From positions 151,470,732-151,534,731 of the forward strand of contig CM040117.1 of the NCBI GenBank assembly GCA_022559845.1: DNA of 64,000 nt, given 5' to 3'. The notes beneath the pieces are model-generated. The model saw nothing but the letters and a program-made list of their open reading frames with translations, ran no database searches and was not told where the DNA came from. The position numbers were made by a program, and so were the translations under genes. This document shows positions 46,115 to 57,046 of this stretch, piece by piece; position 1 is the stretch's first letter; the number at the start of each line of letters is the position of its first letter. This stretch comes from Amorphophallus konjac (lineage: Eukaryota; Streptophyta; Magnoliopsida; Alismatales; Araceae).

Positions 46115-47580
46115 TATTGAGTATATTCAGGTGATTTTGAAGATAACAAAACCCAGGACGTGCGTTCTATCACGTGCCATGTATTAGCAATCAAATTCGA
46201 CTTTCATATGCATTCAAGGCCTAATTTCATCGTGCACTACGTTTAAGTGTTCATACCCTTCCAAATGCATAAATCCATCTTTGTTCCAAAACTACCCAGG
46301 CTAAGCTTAACTCACTCATTTTAATTGAAACAGGATGTGTCATAAACTGATTAGCTCACAAATTATGATTTACTATCTAACTCTTTCAAAATGCAGGTTT
46401 TTCCAGCCAGCGGTCGACCGCCAGTCAGGGGCCGGTCGACCGATTTTCCCAGCAATGAAAGCCTCATTTCTGTAAAATTCCGGTCGACCGCCCCCTCATA
46501 CCGGTCGACCGCCAGTCTCGAAAGCCCTTATTGTTGACTTTGTATTCTCAACGTGGGAAGCCCCTCTTCTCGGATTTGTTTAATCCCAAAGCCACCAAAC
46601 TTTCCATATTTTGTGGATCTGGTTCCTGGCTTGTCTCTTGACTATTCAAGAGTTATAAAAACATCTCTTTGGGGTAAGAAACCCTAATCATCTAAGGAGG
46701 CTATCAAGGGGAGAGAATAGTGCTTCTACTGTAGCCGTGAACAGTGCTCCGGGAAGGAAGTTCTTCATCCATCTTCAAGTGATCCAAGCCACATCTGAAG
46801 CAGATCAACCCTAAGCCAAGTGGAGATCAAGCTGCATCCAAAATCTTCTTCTTCAACTAAGGGGGAGCTTGAATCTGAAGTTTTTACTTTGTGTCTTCCA
46901 TTCGATTTCTATTTCAGATTCAAGTGTGTGTTCTTGTAATATCTGAATACTTGTGTGTGTGTGGATCTACGCAGATCCGTATGTGTGTGTGCGTGTGTCT
47001 ATTTCTTCACATCTCTTTGTGATTCAATGTTTGTACACCTTTGTGGGAGTTTCGAACTCCTCACGTGTGTGTGTGTGTGTGTGTGTGTTTTGATCTTGTA
47101 ACCCTTTACAAGATAGTGTGGGAATCCTCACAGATCATGAGGGGTGGACGTAGGTTGCCGTTGTTGCATCCGAACCACCTAAAAATCTCTGTCCATTGTG
47201 TGGTTTGTTCCTTTTCCTCTATCCCCATTTTGTGCAGCACATGCGTAGTTTTTTGGTTGCATTGTTTGTGTTAGATCTAGTATAATTTATCGTTTCCATA
47301 CTAGATTTTGGGTATATTAAAAGGTGGGTTCGGATCGGCAAGGCAAACCTTGTCAGGAAGATAACATCTTGCGTGAGTTGAATCTCCGGATTCTCACCTC
47401 CGCCATCGTACCTAAGATTGGTTGAATGCGATAGATTCTATTAGATCTCATAGATTTCATATAGTCTTGAAATTCATTTCGGCTATTATTCTCTCCTGTT
47501 TGTATTGGGCATAAATTTATGAAAAGTTTGTATACACCCAATTCACCCCCCTCTTAGGTGTCATTGATCGCGGGACTTCA
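46115..47580 (+). repeat. copia B 3' LTR
   Basis: A direct repeat of 36865-38323, with a longer GT run (about 47064-47088). It ends GGGACTTCA and is followed by GCGGG. Confidence 0.95.
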
Positions 47581-47585
47581 GCGGG

Positions 47586-48316
47586 GCTGTGGGATTTGGG
47601 GGGAAACAGTCACGATGGGAGAAGGAGGAGGAAGGAAGAAGAAGGAAGGGTGTTTAATAGTGGAGATTAGGTAAGATGGAGATCGACCACCCGCTACCTG
47701 GTGAAGATTAGGTAAGATCTACCCCTTCTTCGAATCTAGATTTGGGGTTTCCTTCATGTTTCGGCTAGGGCACGACCCTCGAAAGCCTTCGAGGGGCGTC
47801 TTCCTAGAGGAGAAGCTCCTCCTCCTCCACCCCACCCAGAGAGGCAGAGGTTGGGAGGCTGGAGACGATGGTGGTGAGCTCGACTGGATCCAGAGAGAAG
47901 AGAGCGAAATGGGAGGGGGAGGAAGAGGAGGGAGAGGACGGATGGGATTTGGGGGAAATCTGCTCTAAAATGGGAAAATGAAAAAAATCGAGTGCCAACT
48001 TTTGGCGCCATTGGGATTGCCCCTATTCCTACGCTTTCACCTTTTTTTAGTGAAGCACCCTATTCCTACACTCCTTTGAAAGTATAGCAATTTATAAGGT
48101 CTATACCTAAAGTAACTCACAAAGCACAGGTATACCAAACATATTCCAACGCTTCATGTATAATCGACAGAAAAAGGTGGCCATATACCTACATAAAAAC
48201 GAACCGTAGGAATAACTAGCTATGGACATTCCAAACCATAGGAAAAGCTAGCTTATACCTACGTTTTCCCCAGCCGTAGGTAAAATATGTGGCTATAGGT
48301 CTAGTTTGTTCTAGTG
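47586..48316 (-). mobile_element. right terminal region of CACTA 1
   Basis: It resumes the sequence left at 36864. GA-rich and GC-rich DNA (47600-47980) is followed by subterminal repeats (CCTATTCCTACGC, ACCGTAGGAATAAC, CCATAGGAAAAGCTAGC, CCTACGTTTTCC, CCGTAGG). The terminus, read on the minus strand, is CACTAGAACAAACTAGACC. CAA (48317-48319) could be the 3 bp target duplication. No gene is seen. Confidence 0.6.
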
Positions 48317-49040
48317 CAATGAAGCACTATGAAATAATTGTGAGTTTGTGTCTATCTTTTGAAATCCTTATAGTGCCTGGACTGCAAGTTTATAAAGAGT
48401 GCAAGACTCTGAATGGGTTCAAGTCTGGATAGGCAGGATGAGCATTGCATCCTTGGAGAAGCCCACTAGTGAGGACACTAGTCTGACTCAGAAAAGCGAC
48501 TGCTCGTAAATGAGCCGACATGACTAGACTTTGACCCGACTATAGAGGATTTCCATTAGTTAATGTTTGTAGTCCTTTTTATCTTTTATTTTCCCCATGT
48601 TAGTGTTTGTCATCATTAGGATAATTTGAATTTCCCCATAGTTTATCTTTTTATGTTATATAATTTGGTCAATTAATGACCGGCTCTGTTCAGCTATTTA
48701 CCTCTCAATGGGGGCTATTTTATTGAAGTTTGGAATTCTCATTCCTTCCTTTAATTAATATCAATTTAAGGTCTCGGGACCCCTTCTCTTGACGTTTAAT
48801 CAAAAGTTTTCCCCTCTCCGATGGGATGTAATTAACGTTGTAGCCTTTATGGCACGTCGGGTCTCTAGTCCCGACCCGATACCCACCATCATCTGGTTAG
48901 TCAGACGGAGCACACCCATGACTTCAGACCCTCCCAGTCTTGAAGCCCAAATAAATGTCACTTCGGTGATTGGCACGCCCACGCACTTAATAAAACACTA
49001 AAAGATAAAACACAAACAAAGAAGTGATTTAAACAAAATA
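48317..49040. other. unassigned DNA flanking CACTA 1
   Basis: AT-rich with no supported ORF. A short minus-strand open stretch at 48800-48982 is too short to assign. The style (runs of T, poly-purine words) suggests old LTR or intergenic DNA. Confidence 0.35.
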
Positions 49041-51112
49041 AAAGACTGCAATCGAATTTTAGAGTGTGTCCAACAACTCCATAGAGTCATTGCGTCGACG
49101 CAACCAAGTTTGCAGATCAGAAAAGCCAAAGGAGTTGACCCCGGGTGTCGACCCCTCTCTACTAGTGCTCTGTCACGTCCTACTGCGTCGACCCTATCTT
49201 CTCAGGTCGTCGACCTCAGGCCCTCACAGAAGCCGTTATAAATCACCTATTGGTATATAAAATGGTGACGTGTGAAAAGGCAGGCATAGTCTATCTGGGG
49301 ACACTCACTATGTGTGAGAAGAAACTCCGCCAGGTATTACGGGTACTCACACATTGTATTTTTGAATCCATTTGCTGAGGGGGAGTGTGTGTCATCCATT
49401 ATCCATTCATTAGTTATCCAAATCTCCACTCTCATGTGCTTAGTTTCACAAGAAGATTCTTTTCTAAGACCAATCTTCCATTGACTGACTTACCTGTAAG
49501 AAATCTCCCGCATCCTGTAACATGGTAGTTCAAATTATTTGAGGACTTAAAGTCAGCAACTTCCTGAAGTTTGAAAACAATAAACTTGAAGGAGGAACTC
49601 CTCAGGCTTACTATTGTTGATGCACCAAATGTACTCATTTCTTATGTCCCATGGTCTGACTATGCACATTCTGTAACAATTTCAGTTGATAAGCTTCACG
49701 TTGAGTATTGTGGTCAAACAACTACATTATTTAAGGTTTATCCAAGTCACTCATTGCAGAGCAATGGTTGGGATCTACTGAGTAACCGGGCGCACTTCAC
49801 CTAAGACGTGAGGTGGTTCACGTCAAAAGGTAATGTCTTGACTAACTCTGCTCTGGTAACATTAATTTTAAAAATAAAAAAATGTAGGCGCTTAACAGAG
49901 CAATGGCCTTAGTCTACTGAGAAACTTCACCCCTTCACCAATGAAGTGATAGAGGGTAAGGCATGAAGTGGCAAACTATCTCTGGTCTAACATGAGACAG
50001 GACAGTTAACTACGCTGAGTAACTGGGGCAGTTGCATCTAACAAATGTGATTCCTCATGTAAAAAGGTGTTAATTGAACTTGACTATCAATGCAGCTATT
50101 TTGCAAACTAGAGGTGCATGAGTGGATAAAATATCACCGAACCAGCTTGTTTGACTTCAATACTAATGGTAGTTGATCCTGAAAGGTCACTGGATTTTAT
50201 GAGAAAGACTGAACAGGGAATGTCAAGGACTTTGGTCCACCCATGTGCATCAGCTTCAGTAATCTTGAGTGGACACACTCCTGTTAGCCACTTGGATTCT
50301 AATACTTCTAAAGTTCTTGATTTTAATTCTTCAATTCACATTATACTTCCATGCAATGCCTTTTGTGCTGGAAGATATCGGCATCTGGAATTGGTTTAGT
50401 CATATGCTTAGATTTGTCTTAGTCTTGAATCTCTCCTCTGAAATCTTTTACACATCCCTTATTCACTGGTCCTTCTCCGCACTCCCCTAATGCTTTGCTG
50501 ATGTCAAAAGGGGAGAAGTTGTTGATGCGTCATCATCTGCACGAGTCCCTTAGTTTGCATGTCTATCAGTTAAATCATTGGGTGAAGGTCTATATTCACT
50601 CCATATCCTGATGAGTCCTTCATGTATTCAAATCCTTGATGTGCTTCATGCTAGTCATGCCAAAATTTGCTGTCAGAAATGTGAGCACAATGACTCATAG
50701 TTGCCATCATAAAAACGGGGGTGAATGTTGTGTATATTGTGTTTTGATGATGTCTTACTACAAGTCATTGGCCAATTGCTCTAGAAAATCTGAAACATCT
50801 TTTTATTGGCTAGATGTAAAGAAGTTTAACAAAACTTAAAGGCCACGTCGACCCCATGCTCATAGCGTCGACTTTGCTTCACCCCAGCCACCAGCAATTG
50901 CTGCTTACTGCGTCGACTCCATAGAGTCACTCTGTCGATGCAACCAAGCTCGCAGATCAATAAAGATAAAGGAGTCGACCCCCGATGTTGACCCCTCTCT
51001 GCTAGTGCTCTGTCACGTCCTGCTGCGTCGACCCTATCTTCTCAGGGCGTTGACCTCAGGCCCTCACAGAAGCCATTATAAACGCATCTTGCAAAGGCTG
51101 CGTCGACGCACC
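49041..51112 (+). mobile_element. Sirevirus-like copia D remnant (3' part)
   Basis: 49060-49255 resembles LTR sequence at 50925-51090 (GACCCCTCTCT, AGTGCTCTGTCACGTCC, GCGTCGACCCTATCTTCTCA). From 49260 the sequence matches the style of the copia A 3' internal region. Purine tracts occur at about 50503 and at 50714-50725, and the LTR starts TGTTGTGTATATTG at 50726. The LTR is cut at 51112 by the Tat-like element. No coding domain remains. Confidence 0.6.
50726..51112 (+). repeat. copia D LTR, 5' segment
   Basis: It starts TGTTGTG after ACGGGGGTGAA. It holds a GTCGAC-rich segment (50845-51110) that includes GCGTCGACGC, GACTCCATAGAGTC and several GCGTCGACC, then ATTATAAACG at about 51077, a TATA candidate. 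It is truncated by the insertion at 51113. Confidence 0.65.
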
Positions 51113-51839
51113 TGTAGATCCTATTTAAAAATCCACTTAGAACAATTATAAAAATAAAAGAATTAAGCATGCACGAGGTGCAAAATAGGAGATGTGATCG
51201 CCAGAGACGCGAGGGCCTCAAAGATATAACAATAATAAAATGGAGGGATCGCGAAAAATACCTTGAAACGCGGGGAATGTGAGTGCTCCTTTCTCTTCCA
51301 ATCGGCCGGCCGATGAAGAGAGTTCTTCAATTTGATTACCCTTGCAAAACAATCAAACACCAATGAAGAACATGGATTAGAAATATGGTGAGTTTAGCAT
51401 CAAATTCTTAATGAAAATATGAGCATGAAAAACATGTGCAAGAACACACCTTGTGGGTGGTTGCCTTTAAACCCCTATACAAAAAGGGTGTGGAAAAATA
51501 TGATGAATGATATGAATAAAAATATGAATAAGCGGAAAGAGTGCAAGAGTGCACTAAGGGGAAACACTCAACGGTTGAGAGGGAAAATATGTAAACATAT
51601 GAACATGCATGCACTAATGATAATAAACAAAAAAAAATTAAAGAATGATAGAAAGCAAGAGCCTGTTGCTTGGCTTTGTATGCTCGATGGGGAGGAAGCT
51701 TTGGTTGGATGATGAGGTGAAGTGCACAAAGCCTTCTCCTTCAGCCAAGAACAGCACCCTGCGTGAAGAAAGAAAGAAGAAGAAAACAGAAAAAAAAACA
51801 GAGGGGAAGAAGAACGTCGGAGAGAGGGGGTGGAACTCG

Positions 51840-51867
51840 ATTAATAGAGCCGCATGGCTCTATTAAT
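51840..51867. promoter_or_regulatory. long palindrome with TATA-like arms in the Tat-like LTR
   Basis: Perfect 12 bp arms ATTAATAGAGCC and GGCTCTATTAAT surround GCAT. On the minus strand an arm reads CTATTAATAG, a possible TATA, placed after the hairpin array in transcription order. In the other LTR (60926 onward) one base of the left arm differs. Confidence 0.55.
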
Positions 51868-52017
51868 AGGGCAGACCAAAGATTTAGAAAGGATAAGATA
51901 TGGGAAGAGTCCAAGGAGGGAAGGATCAATATAGAGAAGGGTGACCAAACGAGGCAGGGACTCTCTGGGAAAGGGCTGCGTCCGTTTAGAACATGAAAGA
52001 TGAAACACGACTTAAAC

Positions 52018-52715
52018 AAGGGCGTCAATTCAAGAATTGACGACCTGACCAAGGGCATTACTTAAAACACGCCTTCAACAAAGGCGTCAATTCAAAAAAT
52101 AATTTTTTTAGAAAAAAATCTTCCCTTTATTTGACATTTGTAAAAGACGCCTGAGGGAGAAAACGTCAATTTTGGAATTGACGACATGCAAAGAGACGTT
52201 ATTTTAATTTAACACGAATTTATTGAAAAAGACGCCTTGCACAAGGGCGTTAAAATTAGCCAAAAAGAATTGACGACCTAATCAAGGTCGTTAATTCAAA
52301 ATATTCAAAATATGGCCATTTTTTATTTCTTAATATTATTTTTCTATTTTTTAGGTGGAGGTGCATCTCAATGTGCTGATTCCAATGACTATTTTTGCGT
52401 ATTTTTCTGACACCCGAAAGGCCACCAAATCACCTCTCAAAGGGGGTTGAAAATAATATTAAAATATTCAATTTGAAAGTGACGCCCTCACATATGTCGT
52501 GATTTCCATTTTTTTTATTTTTTTATTTTATTAAAAATCAAAATAACGTCTCTTGTTAAGTCGTTAATTCATAAAAAATTCCGAAAAAGCCTCAGAAAAA
52601 TCCAGAAAAATAAGAAAATGAGAGGAATTGACGCCTAATGGAAGTGGCGTCAATTTTTAAGAAACGCCCAAGGTTAAGTCGTTATTTAAAAGACGTCCCA
52701 CGTCAAGTCGTTAAT
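52018..52715. repeat. ACGCC...GGCGT hairpin array in the Tat-like LTR
   Basis: About a dozen units of the kind seen in the Tekay LTR, for example GACGCCTTGCACAAGGGCGT, ACGACCTAATCAAGGTCGT, GACGCCTAATGGAAGTGGCG and ACGTCCCACGTCAAGTCGT. Most are followed by TAATT or CAATT. Confidence 0.82.
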
Positions 52716-52927
52716 TCTGAAAAATCCATAAAAATAGAGAAAAATATCCAGAAAATCCAGAAAAATCCAGGAAAATAGGAAAAAATAAGAAAAGAGAGGA
52801 AAAAAATGGAGAAATCTAAGAAAATTGAGAAAAACCACTCAAACAAAGTTAATTTGAGGGTCAAATTGGGGCATTACAAGGTAATATAAGATGCACTCAT
52901 AGTAACGTCAATTTTGGCGTGTCTACA

Positions 52928-52944
52928 GCTGCCCCGCCTTGGCG
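52928..52944 (-). promoter_or_regulatory. polypurine tract of the Tat-like element
   Basis: Minus strand CGCCAAGGCGGGGCAGC lies directly before TGTAGACACGCC, the 3' LTR start. Confidence 0.65.
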
Positions 52945-55673
52945 TCTGCTTTGCAAGGGAGCAGAGCAAACTGAAAAGTAGATGCCAAGGTGTGATGAGA
53001 TACGCAATCAACATCACTTAATGAGAATGAAATCAAAAGATCGAGATGAAACAATCCCGGGAAATTCAATGAAATCAACGATGTTTGGATAGAAGAGGGA
53101 GTGTGCACGCGGGCACGAAGGAGAATGATCAACTTCCAGCGCGGTGGAAGTACCCCAGGTCACAAACCTGTAGGTTTCACCATTGGGGAGCGGTTACCAG
53201 CCAATGTGGACGTGCTGCAGCCAAGGTGGATCAAGGGAAAAGGATTAAAATAAGACGATAGAAATCCAAATAAGGAGCTTTCGAGAAAATAACCCAAAAC
53301 AGCGACAAAACGAACTGAGGATTCCATTCAGCAATGAATATCTCATATCTGGAAAGATTAAGATCAATTTGACTCTCCAAATCCGCTTATCAGAAAGATT
53401 TTCCAATGTTGATTCAAACTCCTACATGAATGCATGCTGGGTTTAAAAGGAAAAATTAAAACAAATGAAAATATAAGATAATCAAGGATAATATTATTAA
53501 ACTGCCAAGACTGGGTCAAGAAACCGATTCTGCGAGCCGATACTAAGCCGAAGCCCGTTTATCCACGCACCAACTCGTAAAAGGGAACCATCGTCCCCAG
53601 TCTTGGACGGCTCAACGGCCTATCCGTGTGACTAAGACTCCTCTGGAACCATCATTATTTTTGATGAAGGGGAACTCAAATTCCAGATTTACCAGAGTCA
53701 CAAGGTCCTTGATATAATCTAATAACATAATAACATATAGTAGAATGCATACAGGGAGAGATGGAGCAATAAGTATGGGGGAACTGTGAGATGAGGTGCA
53801 AGCACCGTGGGGCTTGGATGATGATGCCCAGTCGGTGGGACCAAGAGCTTCTTCCTGCGCTCAAAAATTCATCAGCCAAGATATAAAAGATAACAAGCAA
53901 TGAATAAGACATATAGCAAGCATAACATGAATCAAAGTATCAATAGCATGTATGTATCATATTCAAGAATAGCATAGATAGCATCATTAAAGCATAGATA
54001 GCATAGCATCATTGTTTGTCGTTTGTCATGAGGATGACAACTTGGTTAATCAAGATTTGGAATTGAATGATCAAGATCTGATAATATCCATCGGCGGAGT
54101 GATCAGTAAGATTTGATAAAAAAGATTTGGAGATGAATGATCGGAGTAATGTGTAGCAAATCAATTGTGAACATGGGAAGAATCAAAAGGTAGATGGCAA
54201 TGAATGGAGAGGACTCATCCCGTGCTCTTGGTCCTTGCAAAGTTGTTGTTCCTGCAAAAGCACCATCAGAAAAATACAATGTAATTTTTTTAGATTTTGA
54301 AATATGCAAATTTTTATGAGTTTTGAAAAAGATATTCAAATTTTTATAGATTTTGGAAAATATTTGAATTTTTATTATGAATTTTAAAAATATTTGGATT
54401 TTTGCCTTGATTTTGATCAGGAAATATTCAATTTTTTTTTGGATTTTGGCTTAGAAAATATTCAATTTTTTGTTTGATTTTACAATATTCAAATTTTTTT
54501 TTAGATTTTGGCTTAGACATAGCTAATGCAGCATCAAAGGGTGTTTAAACCATTAATTGGGGGTCCTCGTTCCTTCCCTTTTTGCTAAAATTTCCCAAAG
54601 CCGGGCGTGCATTGAAAGTGGCATCCTATAACCGACCGTCTTTGATCAATGGTGCCCCTACCAAGGCCATACCTGAGAAACATTCGGTCTTAGAGGGAGA
54701 AGAGAAGAATAAGTGAGGATAAGCTTTATGCAGGATGGGAGATGTCAGAATTTGAATTCCTTTCAAGGTGTTTCCCCTCAAAGAGGTAGTCTGTTGTGTC
54801 GGGGCTTTGTGCCTTTGATTTTTAGACCCTTGACATGCATACGACCAGGGTTTTCCTTGCGGGGACTTTGCCACTCTTGACATGTCATAATTCACACTTT
54901 TGAATTTATCGAAAATCTTGACTTGATTTTCATAATAGCCCTTTTGGCGAGATGTATATCATGAAAACTCATATGAAAACTCATATTGATTTTGGGTCAA
55001 GACTGCCCCTATTTGAGACTCCTCTCGTATTGGGGATTACCTAGGGTTGGGTCATCTCATCCGTCAACCTCTTGCCCCTGCCCGCAGCCGAGTAAAGAAG
55101 AGAAAAAGACTTTCAGATATACTCATGGCATGGCCAAAGTAGCAACGGTGTTTTATCCAAAGGAGCCGGCTAAGGACGCCGTGAAGTGTGTGAAATGCCC
55201 AGCTAAGGGTTACTCTTAACAAGCGGGGAGAGAATGTTGAATTCCCAGCGTGGGGTTCTTATTAACCAAAAGTGCTGCAAAAGCAAGCCTAAAGACTCTT
55301 TTTGAGAATGATTTAATTAAGATAAAGGTTTAAAACACCACTTTTGATTTTGTTAAGAAGCACTTTATTTTGAAAACCATGCGTGAAGCAATGAGATAAT
55401 GATATCATGAAATGAGTACTTACGCCAATATGTTACCTTGCAACCTTTGTAGAAGCAGCTGTCAGAGGCGAGGTTGATCATCGTGGGATAGTCCTCTTTG
55501 GCAGTAAAAAGGATTGGAAGCAAAGGGTTTGAAAGTGGCTTAACAAGAAGGAGTGGTGCTCAGACCAGACTCAGACGAATAAGGAAAAAAAGGAAGAGAG
55601 GCGAGGGCTAGAACTCCCTCACTAAGGTGTGGAGACCCTGATCACATGAAAGGTCTACAAAAGAAGCGGAGAA
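52945..55673. other. non-coding 3' internal region of the Tat-like element
   Basis: 2.7 kb without a supported ORF. It holds a degenerate repeat of ATATTCAAATTTTT and AGATTTTG words at about 54280-54515, listed separately. Otherwise it is unique-looking DNA. Confidence 0.5.
54280..54515. repeat. degenerate AT-rich tandem repeat
   Basis: Words of the type AATATTCAAATTTTTATAGA followed by TTTTGG recur about seven times at 30-45 bp spacing. Confidence 0.7.
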
Positions 55674-55849
55674 TTAGAAGGAGGAGTGAGGACTAAAGCC
55701 TCGAAAGCAGTGGGAGAAAGAGCAGATGCCCAGGGCAGTGGATGTGGAAGAAGTTGGGTCGGACCCAGGATTAGGGGGAATTAGAAGAAGAAATTGATAG
55801 ATGGAAAGAGGCGGATCTGGAGGGTCTGGAGGTTGCGGAGTAGAATCCT

Positions 55850-56840
55850 GATAGGAGGAATCAGAATCTGGAGAAGAAGAATTTCGAGGGACGCGATGCC
55901 CTGGGAAGAGATAGGGAAAAAGATGATGAAAAAGGAAAAAGAGGACAAATGATGCGATATCATGAAGGAGCAGAAAGATGAATCGGAAGAAAGATGGAGG
56001 GTCCGGTGGTTCCGGTGGGAGAAGATAGAAAGGGTCGGGATGCCCTGAAAGAAGATAGAAAGAATAAGATGTAGAATCCGGAGGTTTCGGAGGAAGAAGA
56101 TGAAAAGGGGCGCGATGCCCGAGGGATAAGGAGAGGGGTGAAAGATCCGGAGGTTCCGGAGGAAGCAGATACCGAGGGACGCGATGCCCTGGGCATGGAA
56201 AGAGAAATAGAGGATCCGGAGGCTCCGGATGAATGAGGTGGAAAGGGACGCGATGTCCAAGGAGAAGAGAAAGATCCGAAGGAAGAAGACGGAAAGGGGC
56301 GCGATGCCCAAGGGATAAAGAGAGGGGTGAAAGATCCGGAGGTTCCGGAGGAATGAGATGCCGAGGGACGCGATGCCCTGGGCATGGAAAGAGAAATAGA
56401 GGATCCGGAGGCTCCGGATGAATGAGGTGGAAAGGGACGCGATGTCCAAGGAGAAGAGAAAGATCCGAAGGAAGAAGACGGAAAGGGGCGCGATGCCCAA
56501 GGGATAAAGAGAGGGGTGAAAGATCCGGAGGTTCCAGAGGAATGAGATGCCGAGGGACGCGATGCCCTGGGAGAATCAGTAAGAAGCCCATAAGATCCGG
56601 ACTTGAGGGTGTCTAGGGGCGCGATGCCCAAAGAGCAAGATCTGGAGGTTCCGGAGGAAGCAAATACCGAGGGACGCGATGCCCAAGGAGGAAGTCCGGA
56701 AATTCCAGGAGAACGAGATGAAAAAGGGCGCGATGCCCTAGCAGGATAAAGGAGAAATCCGGAGGGTCCGGATGCAGGAGTTGGAAAGGGGCGCGATGCC
56801 CTGAGAAGAGATTGGAAAGGGGACAATGCCCGAGCAATGA
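55850..56840 (-). repeat. 63 bp minisatellite with a 189 bp higher-order unit
   Basis: About fifteen units each hold GGGRCGCGATGCCC followed by a GA-rich stretch and often TCCGGAGGTTCCGGA. The best copies form a 189 bp three-unit block, at about 56171-56359 and 56360-56548. The unit length is a multiple of three and all three minus frames stay open for 239-368 codons, giving repeats such as GHRVPRHLIPPEPPDLSPL or ASRPFPSSSFGSFSSPWTS. GGGC/GCCC and TCCGGA/TCCGGA can each pair. Confidence 0.88.
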
Positions 56841-57046
56841 GGATGAAGATGAATAGGATGGGAAATGCGGAATATCCGGAGGTGCCGGAAGGCGGGGAAG
56901 ATACGGGTTTGGAAACCCGGGCAAGAAGAAGTGCAAATGTATGCGAATGCAATGCAACAGATGTGATGAATGCGTGGATGCAACAGAATGCATGAGATGC
57001 AAAGAATATGACGAACATGAAGGGCGAGAGGATGAGATCCTCCTCC

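Larger units (their letters stand above)
36865..47580 (+). mobile_element. Sirevirus-type Ty1/copia element B, full-length but decayed
   Basis: LTRs are 1459 and 1466 bp (TGTTGAGTATA...GGGACTTCA; the first two bases of the 3' copy are TA). They bound an initiator-Met PBS, a gag-pol with many breaks, a separate downstream ORF region and the Sirevirus tract TCATCATCAAAAAGGGAGAG. Target duplication GCGGG is intact. The LTRs differ by a few percent by eye, so it is older than the Tekay insertion. It sits inside CACTA 1. Confidence 0.95.
32592..48316. mobile_element. CACTA transposon 1 (right end visible, interrupted by copia B)
   Basis: The right end reads GTTTGTTCTAGTG at 48316, that is CACTAGAACAAAC on the minus strand, with subterminal motifs CCGTAGG/CCTACG repeated at 48180-48300. 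Related motifs (CCATAGGAAAAAT, CTGTAGGAATAGG) occur at 32652-32705 near the left edge. A left CACTA terminus is not seen. The Retand LTR abuts at 32591 and may have separated it. Between the ends lie a MITE and an NADP-malic enzyme pseudogene. No transposase could be read. Confidence 0.55.
51113..52927 (-). repeat. Tat-like element 3' LTR (1815 bp)
   Basis: It is complete. It ends (plus strand) GGCGTGTCTACA at 52927 and starts TGTAGATCC at 51113. It contains the ACGCC/GGCGT hairpin array (52018-52715) and a 12 bp-arm palindrome (51840-51867). Confidence 0.82.

Noticed and set aside
51163..52058. Minus and plus ORFs duplicated at 60249-61145
   Set aside because: They are duplicated with the Tat-like LTR, are low complexity (Lys/Glu or Ser/Phe runs) and one differs between copies through an A-run indel.
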